From Phragmites australis (taxonomy: Eukaryota > Streptophyta > Magnoliopsida > Poales > Poaceae): DNA of 64,000 nt. A model generated the notes under the pieces. The model was not told the origin of the DNA and did not search any database. It saw only the letters and a program-made list of their open reading frames with translations. The DNA lies in the NCBI RefSeq assembly GCF_958298935.1, contig NC_084922.1, forward strand, positions 18,168,501 to 18,232,500, in the 5' to 3' direction. Of this stretch, positions 1 through 13,300 are shown in pieces (position 1 is the stretch's first letter; every line of letters starts with the position of its first letter). The position numbers were made by a program, and so were the translations under genes.

Positions 1-303
1 GAATGTACCACCTCCCAACACTATAGTTCAGACCAAAAGCTTGTGGAGATCACACAAGAACAGGATGCTATTAACATGTGCCTCATGGCTTTGGAGAAGA
101 AACCAGTGTGGAACAGTAGTCATGCCTTGTAACATAGCATTGTTCAGGCACACAATATCCACCGTGAGTGAAGCTATCAGAGCTCAGGGTTGTAGCAGCA
201 GTGCATCAATGTGATGACATCATACAAGGGCCCATAGCGATCCTGAAACAATTGCTTTAGTGGCATTTGATAAAGTTTAAAATCTCAGTGGCATTTTCAT
301 AAT

Positions 304-1007
304 CATAGTTATCAAGTCGTAAAGTCGAGTCGAGTCGCCATAGGGTTGACTTTGTTGACTAGTTGCGACCTGTCCACGACTAGTTTGGAGGTGGACAAAC
401 TAGTCTGGACTTTGGACTATGTATTTGCAGGCCACAGAGGTCACAATATAACAACAATTGCAAGACTTTTGGACAGCAGATAAAGATAAACAAAGGGGGG
501 TGAGGCCTTGAAGGGGTGAGGGACCGAGGGGGATGAGAATAGAGAGTTAGAGAAGAGAGAACAGAGCAAAAGTCACAGGGGGATGAGAAGTTGAGAACCT
601 GCGAATGGAAGGAGACGGCGGCGGCGACAGGAAGGGGGTGGCGGCGGTGGCGAAAGGACGGGGGTGCGGCAGCGGTGACAGGAAGGGGGCGGCAGCCCAC
701 CAGGAAGGGGGCGGCGGTGATAGGAAGGGGTTGGCGGAGCTGCGGTTGTGAAGGAGCTGGCGGCGACAAGGGTTTAGTTGCTCAAGGTTATGATTTGGAC
801 TGAATTGGACTGGTGGCAACAAATGTGGGCTGAAAAAATGGGCCAAGGATAGCCCAATCGATCTCCAGTCGAACGCCCAGCCGCCCAGTCAACCGTTCGC
901 TCGATTAGCCCTCCAAGTTGAGTCGAGACCCTCTAGTCGAGCATGGGTACCGACTTGTCGATTAATCGACGATTAGTCGTGACTAATCGTTCAACTTAAT
1001 AACAATG
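304..1007. mobile_element. Non-autonomous hAT-type element in a PIEZO intron
   Basis: A 704-bp element is bounded by a perfect 8-bp duplication, ttcataat, at 296-303 and 1008-1015. Its ends are imperfect inverted repeats: CATAGTTATCAAGTCG on the left and CATTGTTATTAAGTTG as the reverse complement of the right end. Eight-base duplications are the hallmark of hAT transposons. The interior (about 600-770) is a GC-rich imperfect repeat around ggcggcgacaggaaggggg. It keeps both strands open and gives ORFs that I do not believe are genes. The gtcgagtcgagtcg and gattagtcgtgactaatcg stretches near the ends are further inverted or tandem motifs. Confidence 0.85.
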
Positions 1008-1392
1008 TTCATAATAAAACAAAGCATTTTCAGCAACAGAGTGCATAGGCATTAAAAAGAAATCTGTTTTCCTAATTGTACTAAACTAATCTATTTGCCT
1101 GTCTAGTTTATGCATATTCTTCTTATGTAAAGTTGGAATGAGCATTTATTCTTGGATTATGAAAAAGAAAGAGGTGTATAAAACAGTGTTATTTGTTAGT
1201 GGTATGTATTTTAGTTTGTATCAGCTCTTTATATAGTGTGTTTTCTTTGGCCCCTTGTACATGTATATATGTTTGATCTTTTTTTGAGCATGTCTTTAAG
1301 AGAAACAGTAAGAATGCCTTAATCTTATAGGCTGGAAAAAAAAAAACTCTGAAGGTGTTTCTCATCTAACAAAACACCTTTGACTATTGCAG

Positions 1393-4300
1393 GTCCTGCT
1401 GCTTGCCCTTTCCTTCTGGAGTTTCAACTTCACTAGTATTTGTGCTTTTGGTCTCCTAGCATATGTTGGATACATTTTATATGCTTTCCCTTCCTTGTTC
1501 CAAATGCATCGATTGAATGGGTCACTTCTAGTGTTCATTCTACTCTGGGCAGCCAGTACATATGTCTTCAATGTGGCATTCACATTCTTTAACAAAAGAT
1601 TTCAAAAGGTATCAACTTAGGCTATGCAAGTCAACCGGAAATTATTTTATCTATCAATATTTAACAAAAGCTATCAAATCAACATTGCAGGATATGATGA
1701 TTTGGGAAACTATTGGGTTGTGGCACTATCCTATTCCTGGATTATTTTTACTTGCCCAATTCTGCCTTGGAGTCTTTGTAGCACTGTGTAATCTTGTAAA
1801 TAATTCTGTTTTCCTTTACTTGACTTCTGAGGAGGGTCCGTCATCGAGCGATGATCACCTCATTGATGGTATGTGCATCATATTATCATGAACAAGCATT
1901 TTGATTTTACATTTCCATTGTTGCCACATCTGTTAGTTGAGCAATATGACGCTCTGTATAATCTGTCATAAATTGAACCATGTTGGATATGTCTTATGTA
2001 TTTAATTATGACAACACCAATGACAAGCTTGCAAAAAGAAACCGCAATTATATTCCATAGATTTCTTCTGCTTTTGTTTCTGAGTTTCAGATTCAGCTTG
2101 AAACTCCTGCAACCCTTAGCTTCTCATTTTGCATGATTATTGTTCAAGGGAACAAATTGAAGTCGTGATTATTCAAGTCCTACTTGAACCCATTAATACA
2201 AAGTTATTCATGTTGTTTTTCTTGGTTCTGAAGCTTGGCTGGGTTTATGTGGCTATTTAGTGGATTTTAGGCCAGTTTAAGAGCTATCTCAAGCTTACAC
2301 CCTCCAAAAGTCATTTGTTGGGAAGCTCATGTGATTTCCTGTTTGTTTGTCTTATATGCTTATAGGACTTGGATCTGTTTTCAAGGCCCTTAACACCAAA
2401 TTAAGCAATGGTTTAATTTAATCTCCTTTGTGCCGTTCCGTTTCTGAACTTTGTAATCATGTTCCAACATGCCTTAACCTATTTATCATGCCATACTTTT
2501 GAGCAAATCTTCTGACTTAAACCTGTCATTGGAAGCTATGTCCTTGGCTTTGATATCTTGAAACAGGACGTTGTTTTCCTGGTATAGTGGTAACAGTTTC
2601 TGGTACATTACCTTATCACATTTCTCATTATTTTGATTTTTGAGAGTTTATTTCCAACATATTGCACAAGAGCTCTAGTGCCCTAAGTTTGATATTGCGA
2701 AAATTTTGTTCTTGTATGATGTCATTGACTTTGTTCTAATTTGCTTATTGCCCATTATTTGCAGAGAAGGAAGATACAATGGTACTTATTGTATCAACAC
2801 TAGCATGGGGACTACGCAAACTTTCACGTGCAATTACTTTGACATTACTCTTTCTTCTTGTGATGAAACGTGGATTTATTCATGCAGTTTACAGTATGGT
2901 GAAACATTCCTTCTCTATGTTGTCTTTTTAACTCATGGTAGATCTTATAGGTTGTCCTATAAAATGTTAAAAAGATATTTGACCCATCGAATTTGTGTAC
3001 TTTTTCTTAAAGTGTTTGTCATTAAAACTCTTCAAGGCTATGCATTACTTGAGTTATTCATCTATGAACAGCTCATGTTCTGTTCTGAGTAATGACTGGC
3101 ATGAACCTCACCTATATGTCAACTATGATGTCTCCATAGCGGATGCTCTAAGGTTTATTTTTTGTTCTCCCGGCCATTTAGTGCAACTTGTAAGCTCTAG
3201 GCTCTGAGCACGCAAAACACTGCTATTCTGCTAAGTTTTTCTTAACATATCTTGCCCTTCACATCATTGTCCTATTCTGTATGTATCTACTCATTCGTGT
3301 CGACAAATTCAGTCCTGTATAAAAGAGCAATGTTCTTTATGTTCTTATGTTGGTAGTTGGCTCTTTTATCTTATTAATCACTTTGTAGCATCAATTGTTT
3401 TATCCTTTTCCCTCATTAATTTCCTAGATCTGTATCATTTCTAATTAACATCGCTTCTGCTCAGTGTGCTTTTTCCTGGTGTTTCTGGTGAATCATTCCA
3501 TAAACAAGAGACTGCGCCAGATCTTAGTGTTATTCTGCGAGGTGCATTTTTCAGTACTGTACATTCTTCAGTTTGATCTAGTGTCAAGTGCTCTGAAGCG
3601 CAGTGGTTCATTAACAATGGAGGTACTCTCACAGTTAGGTGCGCACTCTTTTGTTTTGTTTTGTCTCCAATACTCTGGCAAGGTACCCTTGTTTATCATT
3701 TGTAACATAGATGACCACCGAGTGCTATTAAAGGGGTAAAAGCTGTTCAGCATGGCCCTTGGGCAAGGCACACAGTAAGGCAAGGCACCTCACTCTGCAC
3801 ATTGGGTGAAGTGTTGCATTTCTGCCCAAGGAGCAAGGCTCTGAGGGATGCATCGCCAGCCAAGCACGATTTTATACTGGGGAAAGATGAAAAAAGTTAA
3901 AATGTGCTAGGCGTATACGGAGTGATCCTAAATCTCATGATCTACGCCTCTATGGTATTAATCCATAATGCCTACCAACTTTATCATGATTCCCAAGGTG
4001 GAAAGTGCTGTGTGCTGAGACATGAACCTCACGGCCAAGCATTGTTTAAGACAGGAAATTAGAAAGACAGGTGCTTGGCCTGAATAAAGCTCAACAACAC
4101 AAATATCGTGTTCCAGGCCTAGGGTTTGTTTTTGTAGAGCTGCAGACCAAGGTTATCAGGATCGAGATTTTGAATCGAGCCATAGGTGCTCTGACATGAT
4201 TGCATCGTAGATCATACAATCACAGATCCTATCTGACTTCACCAAAAATAGTTTCTAGATCTGTCATGTATGTCATAACGGTGTTTAGTGTTACGAGCTC

Positions 4301-7300
4301 TTACATAAGTTTCCTACAAAATATTTGTTTAGATTCCAGAGTGATGTTGTTTGTATGGGTAAAGAGGCTACGCATTGGCATGAATAAAACAAATTCCAGA
4401 GGGATCTTGCTTGTATGGATAATGAGGTTACACATTGGCATGAATAAAAAAAAACTAGACCAACCTAGGAGGAATTAGGTGGCTTTATTAAGAAGACAAC
4501 CAAATTCGCGTCGAAGAGGACTCAAACTTGGGTCGTCTAGGAGTACATCCACACCCTCAACCAGGGCTTCATTGGCATGAATAAACATTGCCTTTTTGGT
4601 TTGTTCACTCCTTTTGTTTTATTCACTGTTGGTTATTCTTCCTCTTGTAATCTGGCAATTATGTGTGCTCTGTGATGAATTATGGACATAAAATTTGACA
4701 TGCTAGTGAATAATCAAAGTATCATCCTCCTTGTACCATCCTAATCTACTCTCTGATGCATCTTGCAGGTCTCTCATATAATGCTACAGCAAAGGACTTT
4801 CTAGAGATAGGCTCAATAGTGTGCTTCTGTGCCGTGCATAGTCATGGTTTTAAGATGCTTTTTTCACTCTCAGCGGTTCTTCGACATACACCTTATCCAC
4901 CTGTTGGATTCACTATTCTAAAGGCTGGTTTGAACAAGTCAGTTCTACTTTCAGTTTATAGCTCACAAAACTCGCGAGATGGTCAAGCCCACCGTAACTC
5001 ACATGGTATAGCCTCATCACCATGAACATTTCAATTTTTGATTGATTAATTATAGCGTGAGCTATGACAAGTATAACTCACTTAGGATTGAACTTTCACA
5101 TATGTCACGCTTCGTCAGTTAATTCCAAACCTGGTGGTGAGAGCTCTTTCTTCAGTGATAATTTTAGTTGTGTGTTATAGTATGTCCCTGGGATAGGGCT
5201 AATGTGTCGATAAAAGGGCTGGTCCAGGAGCGCTGCATCCAAAATTATTCATGCAACTAAGGTTTTGTGATGTGTCAAACAATTCATTGCAAATTACATA
5301 TCTTTGTTTAGCAGAGTAGTCTTGGACTTTGGACACTCTAAAGTACTCATAAGATTTGATCGTTCTTATTTTGACAACTGAAATTCTATATTGGCATAGT
5401 AAAACTATAATATTTTCAACAAATATTTATTGAAAATTTGGAAGATGTTCTATGTTTCAGTTGAATTTAACCCTTCTTCCTTGTAAAAATCGATAATTTC
5501 AATTTGATTGTTAGACTATGTTAGTACTTGTATGTCTCTGTAAAGGGCTTTTCTGTATTTTTATTCTTGTATATGTTGATATATTGGCCCTTTATGGCAT
5601 GCAAGCACTAATCCAAACAAGATGTATGTGGGAGAAGCTAGGGTATTCGCCTTTTAACTTCCTGTTAGGAAGGTCTGATCATGCGAAGATTTGAGTATGC
5701 AGATTTGAATATAAGGAAAGTAGGTTCCATTTGTAGAAAATCCATAATGTGGTATTTCCCTTTTCTGCTGTTTTGCAGAGAAAAAGATTGCAACATATCT
5801 CAGTAAAATCGGCCTGAAGTTTCTGTCAGTGTATCGTTCATATGGAACTTATGTGGCCTTTCTCACAATCCTATTGACTCTATACTTGGTGACCCCCAAT
5901 TATATATCATTTGGTTACTTGTTTTTCCTTCTATTTTGGATAATTGGAAGGCAGCTCGTTGAAAAGACAAAAAGGCAACTGTGGTTTCCTCTAAAAGTAT
6001 ATGCCACGGTTGTTTTTATCTTTACCTACAGCCTGAGTGTTTCACCGATCTTTGCAGAATCAGTATCAAAGTTTGTTAAACTATATCCTGATCTGGGATT
6101 TGATCCTGAAGCTTCTTTGTTGACAAATGTTTGGCAATCATTGGCTATTCTAATAGTAATGCAACTTTACAGCTATGAAAGAAGACAAAATAGTGACAAG
6201 AACTTTGGTGTATCTGATGCTTCGGAATCTGGGTTTCTGGGGTTCCTAAGAAGGTTTCTAATTTGGCACAGCGAGAAGATATTATCAGTTAGTGTCTTCT
6301 ATGCTTGCCTGTCATCAATCAGTTTGTCTGGCCTAATTTATCTGCTAGGCCTCATTGTGTTTTCTATTTTACCAAAAGTGTCTCGAATGCCTTCGAAGGT
6401 GTACCTGGTCTACACCGGTTTACTTGCTGCATCTGAGTATCTATTTCAAATGGTGTGCAAACCTGCACAAATGTGTCCTGGTCAGCGTTTCTATGGTTTG
6501 TCTGTGTCTCTTGGTTTGAAATATTATGATTCTGGGTTTTGGGGTGTCGAACATGGACTTAGGGGAAAAGTTTTGGTGATTGTGGCTTGTACCATTCAGT
6601 ATAATGTTTTCCATTGGTTAGATTTGATGCCAACATCTCTGGTACACAAGGGTAAATGGGAAGAACCCTGCCAGCTGTTTATCTCATCTGATCCACCTTA
6701 TAGTCCTGTTAGAAGCAATGAAGAAAGTCATTCATCAAATAGGTTTACTTCGTTGTTTTCTAAAGTTCAAGGTCTTATTGGTAGCAGCTCAAGTTCATCT
6801 CTTGGTTCAGGCAAAATTTACCAGAAATCAGAGTATGTCGATAATGTCATCAAAGGCTCAGATGAGGACAACAGATACTCGTTTGCGAAGATTTGGGGAT
6901 TGTCAAAAGAAAGTCACAAGTGGGACAAGAAAAGAATTATTTCTCTGAAAAGAGAGAGATTCGAGACTCAGAAGACAACATTCAAATGTTACATGAAATT
7001 CTGGATAGAAAATCTTTTCAAACTGCGAGGTCTGGAAATTAACATGATTGTGTTACTGCTGGCAAGCTTTACATTGTTGAATGTTGTATCGATCTTTTAT
7101 ATCATGTTCCTCGTCGTATGCATTCTTATGAACAGAGATCTAATCCAGAAATTGTGGCCCCTTTTTGTATTTCTATTTGCTTCTGTCTTAATACTTGAAT
7201 ATTTTGCTCTTTGGAATGATGGGATGCCCTGGTTTCATGATATCAATGACATTGAAGTCCATTGTAATGAATGTTGGAAGAATTCAAGGATTTTCATTGA

Positions 7301-10300
7301 TTATTGCTCAAAATGCTGGCTCGGTATGTCCTTGCGCCATTCTTCGTTGTAACTAATTAAATTCAATGTTATATTATAGTACAGCTTTAATCAGAACATT
7401 TACAAACTATTTCTATATTAATTCGATGCAGGACTAATTGCCGATGATCCTCGAATGCTGATTAGCTACTACGTTGTGTTTATATTTTCCTCTTTTAAGC
7501 TACGCTCTGACCGCTTCTCTGGTTTCTCGGACTCGGATACGTATCGTCAGATGATGTCCCAAAGGAAAAATGCATTAGTTTGGAGGGACCTCTCACTGGA
7601 AACAAAGAGCTTCTGGACATTGCTTGACTATGTACGGCTTTATGCTTATTGCCATTTATTAGACATAGTTTTGGCACTAATTGCTATTACCGGTACTCTA
7701 GAGTACGATGTTCTGCACCTTGGTTATCTCGGTTTTGCTCTTGTTTTCTTCAGAATGAGACTTGAAATATTGAAGAAGAAGAACATGATTTTCAAGTATC
7801 TACGGATGTATAATTTTGCTCTCATTGTTTTGTCACTTGCTTATCAATCTCCTTACATTGGGCAGTTTAGTTCTGGCAAGTGTGATCAAATTGATTACGT
7901 GTATGAAATAATTGGATTCTACAAGTATGACTATGGTTTTAAGATAACATCACGATCGGCTTTTGTTGAGATAGTGATCTTCCTATTGGTGTCCGTCCAA
8001 TCATACATCTTTAGCTCTAGTGAGTTTGATTATGTGTCAAGATACCTTGAAGCAGAGCAAATTGGTGCTATGGTCCGTGAGCAGGAAAAAAAAGTGTTAA
8101 AGAAAACCGAGCAGCTGCAGCATCTTCGCAGGTCTGAGGAGCATAAACGTCAGCGCAACATGCAAGTGGAAAGGATGAAATCTGAGATGTACAATTTACA
8201 AAGTCAGCTTAACAGAATGAACTCCTTCACACCAATAAATGATACGTCTCACAATGAGGGCCTAAGACGCAGAAGGAATACTAAGTTGTATAGTGATACT
8301 AGTACCCCACATGAAGAAAATGAGAATGGATCACCAACCAACCAAGATAAGACTGGAAGCGCAGAATCATCACAGTCCTTTGAATTTTCTTTAACAGATA
8401 CACAAAAGAACATGGCAGATTTGCTGTTCCAGTGCTCATCTGATACTTTGAGACCACCAACCAGGGGGAGAAGTGAAGAACTTGTGCTGACTGATAATAC
8501 TAGAAATTCCCTAGGTTCGACACCAGAGATCACTGAGCTTGAGGAGAGTGATGGCAAGGTTAATTATAGTTTATACAAAGAGGGGAGGGCAAGAGGACAA
8601 CCCAAGGAAAACCCACTAAAATCAGCTGTACAATTGATTGGTGACGGTGTTTCCCATGTTCAGTCGTTTGGAAACCAGGCAGTCACAAATATTGTGAGCT
8701 TTTTGAACATTGATCCAGATGAACCACATTCCAATGAGCATATTGCAGAAGATGACATTTATGATGTTGAAAGTCAGAGGGAAACACAAGAGGGGCAGCT
8801 GTTGAGGACACATTCCGTTTCAGATGCCTCAGGAACTAAAGTGAAATCAAGCATGCCAATTGGTGTGATCTTTCGGTATATATGGTATCAGATGCGAAGT
8901 AATTATGATTATGTTTGCTATTGCTGTTTTGTTCTGGTTTTCCTGTGGAACTTTAGTTTGCTATCCATGGTCTACCTTGGGGCGCTTTTCTTATATGCTC
9001 TTTGTGTGAATTATGGGCCAAGTTACTTGTTTTGGGTCATCATGCTGATCTACACTGAGCTCAACATTCTATCACAGTATATATTTCAGATTATCATTCA
9101 GCACTGTGGTTTGAATATACATTTACCTCTTCTCCAGAGATTAGGATTCCCTGATGATAAAATAAAGGCATCGTTTGTCGTTAGTATATTACCTCTCATT
9201 TTAGTATATATATCTACTCTCTTGCAAAGCTCTATCACTGCCAAAGATGGTGAATGGGTTCCTGTAACAGAATTCAGCTTTCTTAGTGCAAGAAACAACG
9301 TGGAAGAGAAACACTGTATGCCTTACAGTTGGAGAGATAGGCTAAAAAGTTTGCATTTGCCTGTAATGAATCTCATAAGGATGACTGGTAGAGGCTTGTC
9401 TAGATATTGGATGTCATTAACACAGGGAGCAGAATCTCCTCCATATTTTGTTCAAGTTACAATGGAAGTAAACCATTGGCCAGAAGATGGAATCCAACCG
9501 GAGAGGATAGAGTCAGCAATAAATAGGTTGCTTGCTATTGCACACGAAGAAAGATGCCAGGCTAACTTGCCTTCCTCTTGCCATTGTTGTAGTAAAGTCC
9601 GGATTCAAAGTATTGAAAAAAGCAAAGAAAATTCTAATATGGCTCTTGCTGTAGTAGAAGTTGTTTACGCTTCTCCTGCAGATTGCCAGTCCGCAGGATG
9701 GTACAAATCACTCACTCCAGCAGCAGACGTAGAAAAGGAGATTCATGAATCACAGAAAGCAGGACTTTTTGAAGAAATAAATTTTCCTTATCCAATCGTC
9801 TCAGTGATTGGTGGTGGTAAAAGAGAGATTGATCTTTATGCATATTATTTTGGTGCTGATTTGGCAGTTTTCTTCCTTGTTGCCATGTTCTATCAATCTG
9901 TCCTAAAAAATAAGAGCGAGTTTATAGAAGTTTACCAGCTGGAGGATCAGTTCCCAAAAGAGTTTGTTTTCATCCTAATGGTGAGCTCACCTTCCCATTG
10001 ACGTTGTTACAAACTTACATGCTAATGTATTGTTCTAGTTAAGGTTCTAGTATATATTATTTTATGAGCTCTTGGCCCCCTTAGTGATTGCCCTACCTCT
10101 TTTGCAGGTTCTCTTTTTCTTGATAGTGGTTGACCGCATTATATACCTATGGTCCTTTGCCACCGGAAAAGTTGTTTTCTATCTTTTTAACCTTGTGCTT
10201 TTCACGTATTCAGTCACTGAATATGCCTGGGGAATGGAGCTAGCTCACAGGGATGTTGGAGGACTTGTTCTACGCGCTATCTACCTTACAAAATCAATTT

Positions 10301-13300
10301 CCCTAGCACTGCAGGCATTACAGATCAGATATGGTATTCCTAACAAGAGCAACTTATATAGACAGTTTTTGACCAGCAAAGTTACTCAAGTAAATTACTT
10401 GGGCTTCCGGCTGTATCGTGCGTTACCATTCTTGTATGAGTTGCGGTGTGTGCTTGATTGGTCTTGCACAACCACATCATTAACAATGTATGATTGGCTT
10501 AAGGTATGTATTGGTTCTAGATGTTCTTTTGCTAATACATGGCTAATCATTCCATTAGTTTTTTTGCATATAGGTCCTGAAGCCAACCTTGAGCTGTAGG
10601 AAACCACTAGATGTGCCTCTGTATGCTTTGAGTGATGCACAACTAACTACATTCAATTCAAAATTTTCTTGTCGTTCCAGTAGTAAAAATCGTATAATCT
10701 TGTATGAAGGTTCTAGAGTTACTGTGCTCTGATCACCATCATGGCAATTGTACAACTTCTTTATAGGTTCCATCTCTTATACTTTAGCATTCATATTCAG
10801 AATGTCTGATTTGAAAACAAGGGAAGATTTTATTAGTGCTAGTAACCCTGAAAAAAATTGTCTTAGTGGTAAAAAATGCGGTATTTTTACTTGCATTTGA
10901 ATGGTTTTAGTTTTCAACATTGACAATTCTACCACCGTGGACTTCTGAAGTATGAACGAGCAATTTTTAGGGGCCTGTTTGGCTAGTTGTATTTAATAAC
11001 CCAGCTGATGTTTGATTTCAGAATTCAGTAGAAGTCCCAGAAGCTCCGTGACCAATATTCAGCTTTTGTAGAATATTCAGAAGGCATGCTTAACTTACTG
11101 AATTAAGCTTTAACATTAATAGGTCCTCTAACATGTGATTTGTGCAGTCAGCTTTATATAACATCATAATAGCAAACATACCCCTTTTCAAGGGACATGT
11201 TAACTACAAAATTGATGGCATTATCGTAAAGTATATGCATTTATGGACGGCCTGAAATTATCTGAACTTTTTGCTTTCTCAGTCAATGTATTTATTTATT
11301 TGTCTTTTGCAGTATTTTTATTATGGCTACATAAGGCAAATTTTCCAATCTGATACTTCTATTGATCTGAACAGTTGGAGGATATATATGCAAGCTTGTT
11401 CCTTGTGAAATGCGATGCAGTTTTGAATAGGGCGAATCATCGACAAGGAGAAAAGCAAACAAAAATGACAAAATTCTCTAGTGGGATATGCCTATTCTTT
11501 GTACTTATTTGTGTTATTTGGGCTCCTATGCTGGTACGTGAGTACAACAATTTTCCAGAATAGTTACATTAATATGTCTTTCTCCAAGCCCCTTCTCTGC
11601 ATATTAAAAAATGCTGAGCCTTGTCTCGCACAAAGAAATCACCATTTCCTCATCAGCATAATTTATCGTGGATTTGCCACTCCCTTTGTCAGGTTTTGAA
11701 ACTTTTTTCACTCAATGTTTCGATGTCCCATATTTCAATGAAATAATGGAATGATAGCTCTCAAATGCACTTTATTGGAGTGGCAAATCCTCAATTTTCC
11801 TTTTTTAGGTGACGGGCATTATTATATTGTAAGAATGTTGCATTTAGTGTTTGTTGAACCATCAGAATCCTGGTAACTTTTTATTGGGCAATGGGCATGC
11901 TTAGGTGGTGGGCTTTTTTCTCAGTTAGTCATTACTATGCTTTTGGAAATTAATTTAATATTTTTGCCTTAACAGTCATATTTGTTTTTCCATCACACTA
12001 GGAATAATAGCTGTGTTCACATCATATTGGTTGCATACTTGCATTTGTAATATGGCAGTTACGATTTCAATAAACTTTAGAGGATTGTCCCTCATTTTGT
12101 TCCTCAAATCTGCTTTCCCTTATGTATATATAACTTACTTTTTGCTGAATACAGAAAACCTGATATACCTTTGTAACATGCTCTCTTTATCACGTGATTT
12201 CATTGTGCAAACTTATTTTTACTAGTAGACAGCCAATGTTTTCCACCTTTTATGTTTATTCCCTTTTCCCTTAGTTCAAATGTTTACCATCAACTTCCCT
12301 CGATTCAATATTTGTTCTCATATCTCCTGTACAACTGGTCTATGCTCTTGCAATGTCTAAAGACAATTTTCTTATTTTTCAAAATTTCAGATTTACAGTA
12401 GTGGTAACCCTACAAATATTGCCAACCCCATTATTGATGTAAGTGTTAAGATTGATATAAATGCTCTTGGTGGAAGGTTAACTTTTTTTAAGACTACTGC
12501 CTGTGAAAAGATACCTTGGAAGTACTTGAAGGCCTATGATGATGTTGATCCTCTAGGTTACCTAGGGGCATACAATGTCGATGACATTCAACTGATTTGC
12601 TGCCAACCTGATGCATCCACAATGTGGTTGATACCTCCTCCAGTCCAAAGCAGATTTATCCAATCCCTTGAGGAGACACAAATGCCTTTTGGAAAGATGG
12701 AACTTATTTTAAATTGGGATTTTCTCAGAGCTAGACCAAAAGGGAAGGAATTAGTGAAATATGAATCCTCTGTTGAACACCACCCGAGTGTAGATGATGT
12801 TAAACAAGTGCTTAATGGAACTGCAAACAGCTTCAGTATAGTTGATGCATACCCTCGGTACTTTCGGGTCACTGGTTCAGGTGAAGTTCGGCAACTAGAA
12901 GCAGCGGTATGCACTAAATTTCTAGACTTCTATTTATTTGTTAGCTTTCCTTTGACAGAAGCTAAATTGTGTTATCTATCCATTAGTGCAGATAGATTCA
13001 GTTAGTGGTGAACTGCTCTTGAATAATGGCACTCCTCCTTGGTGGTCATTCTACAATGCAAACCCATCAGATTTGGCTGGCTGTCAAGGGCTTAATGGTC
13101 CCATGGTTATTGTCGTGTCTGAGGAGACACCTCGTATGTATCTATCCATGGTTTCACATTTGATTAGTTCCCTACCAAATCTCGAGTGACCTTTGAATTC
13201 TGATAGAGAAGATAATAAGTTTACATTTCTATATATTGTTTGAAGATGCTGATACAAATCTCAATGCTTAATCTGTCCTTCTATTTTTCATTACCCTGCA

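Noticed and set aside
380..846. Long ORFs on both strands at the left edge
   Set aside because: They come from the GC-rich repeat inside the hAT-type element and have no domain or conserved feature.
3735..4100. Possible further hAT element with ggcaaggcac motifs
   Set aside because: The motifs resemble those of the 16650-17388 element, but I could not identify paired ends or a target duplication.
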